Both the position numbers and the translations under genes were made by a program. Of a stretch of DNA of 64,000 bases, positions 59,250-64,000 are shown in pieces. Below the pieces are notes generated by a model that did not search any database, was not told where the DNA came from, and saw only the letters and a program-made list of their open reading frames with translations. Source of the stretch: Ashinkailepas kermadecensis (lineage: Eukaryota > Arthropoda > Thecostraca > Neolepadidae); assembly GCA_034440615.1 (NCBI GenBank), contig JAOTOM010004332.1, positions 186,001-250,000 of the forward strand. Reading direction: 5' to 3'. Numbering within the stretch: position 1 is the stretch's first letter; every line of letters starts with the position of its first letter.

Positions 59250-60175
59250 GTTAGAGGCGCACCCACGGACAGCCACCGCTGATTGGCGGTCAGAGGCGCA
59301 CCCACGGACAGCCACCGCTGATTGGCGGTCAGAAGCGCACCCACGGACAGCCACCGCTGATTGGCGGTCAGAGGAGCACCCACGGACAGCCACCGCTGAT
59401 TGGCGGTCAGAAGCGCACCCACGGACAGCCACCGCTGATTGGCGGTCAGAGGCGCACCCACGGACAGCCAGCGCTGATTGGCGATCAGAAACGCACCCAC
59501 CCGCAGCCACCGCTGATTGGCGGTCAGAGGCGCACCCACCCGCAGCCGCCGCGCTGATTGGCGGTCAGAGGCGCACCCACGGACAGCCACCGCTGATTGG
59601 CGATCAGAAGCGCACCCACCCGTAGCCGCCGCGCTGATTGGCGGTCAGAGGCGCACCCACGGACAGCTGCCGCTGATTGGCGGTCAGAGGCGCACCCACG
59701 GACAGCCACCGCTGATTGGCGGTCAGAGGCGCACCCACGGACAGCCACCGCTGATTGGCGGTCAGAGGCGCACCCACGGACAGCCACCGCTGATTGGCGG
59801 TCAGAGGCGCACCCACGGACAGCCACCGCTGATTGGCGATCAGAAACGCACCCACCCGCAGCCGCCGCTGATTGGCGGTCACAGGCGCACCCACGGACAG
59901 CTGCCGCTGATTGGCGGTCAGAGGCGCACCCACGGACAGCCACCGCTGATCGGCGGTCAGAGGCGCACCCACCCGCAGCCGCCGCGCTGATTGGCCGTCA
60001 GGGCGCCGGCCACCGCTGATTGCGCAGAGGCACCCGCAGCCGCCGCGCTGATTGGCCGTCAGGGGCGCACCCACGGACAGCTGCCGCTGATTGGCGGTCA
60101 GAGGCGCACCCACGGACAGCCACCGCTGATTGGCGGTCAGAGGCGCACCCACCCGCAGCCGCCGCGCTGATTGGC
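59250..60175. repeat. 39-bp minisatellite with inverted CCAAT in each unit, about 23 copies
   Basis: Units contain gcgcacccacggacagccac and cgctgattggcggtcagag, with a 39-bp period. A second unit type has ccgcagccgccg in place of ggacagccac. The minus strand of each unit reads ccgccaatcagcg, which matches the NF-Y consensus. With a 39-bp period, several frames remain open on both strands for 130-180 codons; these are artefacts. Confidence 0.96.
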
Positions 60176-60954
60176 GGGCCGACGGAACGGCTCGCCGCTC
60201 AGCTGCGTGGAATTGGCACGCTTCGCGGAATCAAACACACGCCCGTCTTGTCCAGGCCGTAATCGAAACGTGGTCCTTGTTTGGCTGTCGGGCTGGCGCG
60301 GAGCAGGTCACTCGTGAAATGACGGACATGCCGCCGCCGCATCGGAGCGAATGCACCAAGTCTGCCCACAACAGCTGATTATATGTGTCATTCGTTGGAC
60401 GAGGCGCCTCCTCATGATTGGGGAGCGGTATCGAGCGATATGATGGTAGGTACGTGCGCCTAGGCGTGGAAGGAAATAGCCGCGAATAAATATTCCAACG
60501 TGCTTTCAGGTGGCCAGACGTGACAGCTATATGGCCTTGTTTCGCGCAAGGTGGACTTAGATCCCCGACCAGGCGGCGGGGTTGGATTGCCCAATAAAGC
60601 ATGTTCCTCGTATGCACTATGGTGTCTATTTCCGATAAAAAAAAACACCCGACCGCAGCTTTGAATGTTATTTACTTACAAGCGGGTGTGACGCAGATTA
60701 AAGAAGTTGATGGTGCATACTGATGACACATACAAAACAGACAAGGAGAGAGGAACACATACACAGCGCAGCGGCGAGTTGTAAACAGTGGCAATATTAT
60801 GCTCAGCTGTTGCACCAGACTAGTTTTTGAAGTGTGTAGGCGTAGAGAGTAGGGTAATCTGAGCCTCTTTAGTCGTATCAGGCCGTTCAGGCGAGGATGC
60901 TGTGCCGTGTCATCACTGGCGCCACAGGCTCAGCATATCTACAATATATACATA

Positions 60955-61269
<315 letters not shown>

Positions 61270-61449
61270 CTGTGTATGTATGTGTGTGTACAGAATTGAA
61301 TGCGAACGCGTTCTCTGCATTTATCTTCTTATTCAAGCTTTCTAGTCTTCGAGCGTATGATCCATGATTATCAGTAAGGTTATATAAACTATTATCATTA
61401 TCATGATTGCAATGATTATCATCGTTGTTATAATGCAAATAATGTAAAT

Positions 61450-63695
61450 ATATATTCCAATTCCACTAACAAAACCTTATCCCCCAAAAATATAGTACCC
61501 TGGTGGTGTCCAGAAGTAGCACAGGTCATTGTAACTGGAAAAAAAGCCTTAAAAATGTTTAAAGCATCCCGATTCACAAAATTTGATTCATCGCAACCGT
61601 GAACGGACATGGACACGCCGCATCATCCGTGATGTTCGGCGTCGTTCATGGGCCACATATATACAAAACCTCAATTTTAAAACACCTCTAATCGGAATTT
61701 GGGGATCATCAGACGTTTGTCGGTACGCTCCCCATTTAAACCACTCCCCGCCCTGAACAATATAATATTACCAACACAGACCCACAAGCAATATTAAACA
61801 CAACAGCTGGCACCATGGCCCAGATTAGCTCCGATGACAACTACAGACCGGATCTCTTACAAAATTTACAACGCGCTTTTCACATCAGTTTCGCACTGTG
61901 CGTGTCTGCCAACAGTGAAGCATATAATGTACCTTTTCAACTTTCTGCACTGGATTGTGCTGTTTCCTCCCCTGGTGCTACTTCCGTAGGACTCGACAAC
62001 TTGCATTCTTCTTTCTTCAGACATTGATCAGACCACACCAAACAATGCATCTTTGACACATTTAATTCATTATGGTCAGGTTACGTGTTTTCCGAAGACG
62101 AAAGCTCTTGTAATCCTCATACCAAAGCCCGGCAAAGATCATAGCGATCCGATTACTTTTCGGCCCATTGTTCTGACCAGTTGTTTAGCAAAACATTTCG
62201 AACGCATGGTAATTATAAGACTGAACTGGCACCTGGAAATAAATTTTATTTCTCAAAATCAATGTGGTATTCCTCGAGGACGCAGCAAAATAGATCATCT
62301 TATTCGATTAGAGACAAACATCCGCCTAGGTTACAAATAAAACATGCGTATACTATAATAACATGTTTAGGCATTAGCAAAGCTTACGATATGTCTTCAA
62401 ACCCGCCTTACTTTTCAAACTTCAAGAACTCTGTTTAATAGGACACTTAGAACATTATGTAATAGGTTTTCTATCTGATTTTCGTTCATTCAACACCAGG
62501 TGATCGTCAGCGACTTCTGACTTCCATTTCCACCGAACGGGTTGTCGCAGGGCAGCTGTCTTGGGCCAAGTTCATTTAACATCATCATTAATAACCTTTC
62601 ACTGACATGCATGTGAATATATCATATTCTCTTATTGCGGATGGTGCGCTTGCTATGGAGCACACCGAGTATTACCCAGGATTCACTGCTACCTACACAG
62701 ATGGGTCCAGAACGGAGGCAGGTGCTGGGAGCGCCTTTGTTACCGGTACGGCTACAAGGTGCTTCACACTACCGGCACACGCGTCTGTGTATTCCTCCTA
62801 GCTCATTGCCAATATGAAAGCTTTGTGTTTCATTGAAGTGTCGGAAGACCCAATACATATTATTTTTGAAGGATTCCTTAAGTAGCTTTCTGGCGCTGAG
62901 GATCCTTGACCCATCTAACACCATTATATTGCATGTCTTATACCGTCATGCCGCTGTGCACAATGCAGGTAAAAGAGTGGTGTTGTGCTGGATCCCAAGG
63001 CACGTGGGCATCTCTGGGAACAGCTTAGCCGATGCTGCCGCAAAACGTGCGTCGAATCCTCCATGCACGCGATCCCTACCTCTCCCTGCCCGGGACCACT
63101 TTCGCACACTCTCTATGTTTGTGCATGCCAAATGGCAAGCTTCCTGGGACGCACTTGCTGATAACAAGCTGAGAGTAATTAAGCGTCGCCTTGAAAAATG
63201 GAGTTCATATTCACGTAGAGATAGTCGAGACGAAGTAGCGTTATGCCGCATGAGAATAGGGCATACGTACGCGACTCACTCTTACCTGCTATGTGGTGGT
63301 GACATACCACGCTGCCCGAAATGTCACGGCCGCCTATCTGTGCGTCATATCCTGCTCTCCTGCTCCGGTTATGACGAGGAGCGTAAACGTCACTTTGTAC
63401 GCGTGCAACCGATGTCACTCAGTGAAGTTTTAGGTGACGACTCTAGCATTGTTCAACCGGAGCGACTTTTTCTATTACCTCATCGAAATATCATTATCGG
63501 GAATATATGCACCTAGTGGAACAGGTTAAACGATGATGTTATATCGTGACATATGTTCTTACCTTTACAATTATTTACCATTCTGCAGGTTTGCTAAAAT
63601 ATGCGAGGTATCAACTTGTGAATAACTAGTATTGTCATGGGCGCTACATGGCCAGTGCAGACGATGCGCCTTAAAGCCCAAATAACTAACTAACT
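61450..63695 (+). mobile_element. Degenerate I-like LINE (RT and RNase H), 5' truncated
   Basis: Parts occur in the order expected of I-clade non-LTR retrotransposons. Around 61500-61600 is PWWCPEVAQVIVTGKKALK, then RTWTRRIIRDVRRRSW, from the linker before RT. At about 61920-62020 is YNVPFQLSALDCAV, then the start of RT. At 62100-62340 is VILIPKPGKDHSDPITFRPI, then NQCGIPRG. Next come ISKAYD and GLSQGSCLGP. The catalytic YADD is replaced by IADG near 62640. The RT thumb is missing, since RNase H (TYTDGS) begins only about 50 bp later. RNase H continues with CWIPRHVGISGNSLADAAAK. A C-terminal CPKC...HILLSC zinc-knuckle-like part follows. The 3' end is ccttaaagcccaaataacta plus more acta. Several frameshifts and stops are present, and ORF1 and the endonuclease are absent. 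Confidence 0.88.
62833..63516 (+). pseudogene. Longest intact frame of the LINE: RNase H end and C-terminal region
   Basis: An open frame without frameshift, from within RNase H to the end of the element's protein. It starts at FLKDSLSSFLALRI (the Asp-Ser motif of RNase H) and contains WIPRHVGISGNSLADAAAK with the His and Asp of the active site. It then has the long helix-rich region HAKWQASWDAL and the CGGDIPRCPKCHGRLSVRH Cys/His cluster. The TGA/TAG-free length suggests a relatively recent copy. However, the upstream part of the same domain is frame-shifted and has a stop near 62801, so no active enzyme is made. Confidence 0.85.
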
Positions 63696-64000
63696 CTTTT
63701 TGCGGATGGCAATGCAATTTGGTGCTCAGGAAAAATTAAGAGCATTGTTTATATCGTTTATATACAAAACGCACTTCATAGAGTCTATGCATGGTCCCTG
63801 AAGCATTGTTTCATTTTTCGGTCGCAATATCTGTAACAATGATAATTAGCGACACCACTCCCTGCCCTAACCCCAAAACACCGCTTAACCCCGGGCACAA
63901 TACATACCCTTCGTGGAATCCTTTCAATTTATCAGTGTTATTTTTGATCATGCATATTTATGCCTTTGTATGCACAAACACATCAAGTTCAAGAGCACTG
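63696..64000. other. End of window, nothing recognised
   Basis: Unique AT-rich DNA beyond the LINE tail. No repeat or coding signal seen. Confidence 0.5.

Noticed and set aside
59189..60262. Long frames on both strands that look like a repetitive protein
   Set aside because: 39-bp repeat without stop codons in several frames; no start context, splice sites or flanking coding signal.

Overview
This window looks like animal nuclear DNA, most likely from an arthropod and possibly a crustacean. The reasons are a spliced gene with small exons and large introns, GT/AG junctions, tRNA-derived SINE relics, two degenerate non-LTR retrotransposon fragments, and very many micro- and minisatellites. I see no operons, ribosome binding sites, CRISPR arrays, rRNA or intact tRNA genes. 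The organism call is an inference; no sequence here names a species.

The only gene I can reconstruct is on the minus strand between about 55.7 kb and 39.6 kb. Five exons read in order as the second half of an Ig domain (55586-55736), a complete I-set Ig domain split over two exons (52417-52514 and 51199-51379), and a fibronectin type III domain (47810-47863 and 39587-39797). Splice phases are compatible at each junction I could test. The layout matches arthropod cell-surface adhesion proteins of the lachesin/klingon/wrapper/IgLON type (several Ig domains, then one FN3). The 5' exons, the exon for the start of the FN3 domain, and the C-terminal anchor exons were not found.

Elsewhere there are only weak coding candidates: a GC-rich minus-strand reading frame that looks like a last exon (7172-7466), a damaged minus-strand frame at 9931-10294, and a few CpG-rich islands with good splice donors (25.1-25.3 kb, 26.6-27.2 kb). 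Mobile elements are an I-like LINE at 61.45-63.70 kb (5'-truncated, frame-shifted, internally deleted), a CR1/jockey-type C-terminal relic at 20.15-20.48 kb, tRNA-derived SINE relics at 24.04-24.35 kb and 46.84-47.00 kb (a third is possible near 6.2 kb), and an unnamed repeat family present in opposite orientations at 47.3 and 50.2 kb.

The dominant feature is tandem repetition. I count about 30 separate arrays with unit lengths of 2, 7, 9, 12, 17, 24, 26, 30, 33, 37, 39, 40, 41, 43, 50, 53, 54, 57, 68, 70, 73, 86 and 141 bp, together about 11 kb, or close to a fifth of the window by hand tally. Most long open reading frames in the window are these arrays read in several frames, not genes. Some arrays multiply recognisable protein-binding motifs: CRE-like TGACGTCA at 58.9 kb, the CCAAT/NF-Y consensus about 23 times at 59.3-60.2 kb, and DR4 nuclear-receptor half-sites directly upstream of an Ig exon at 55.75 kb.
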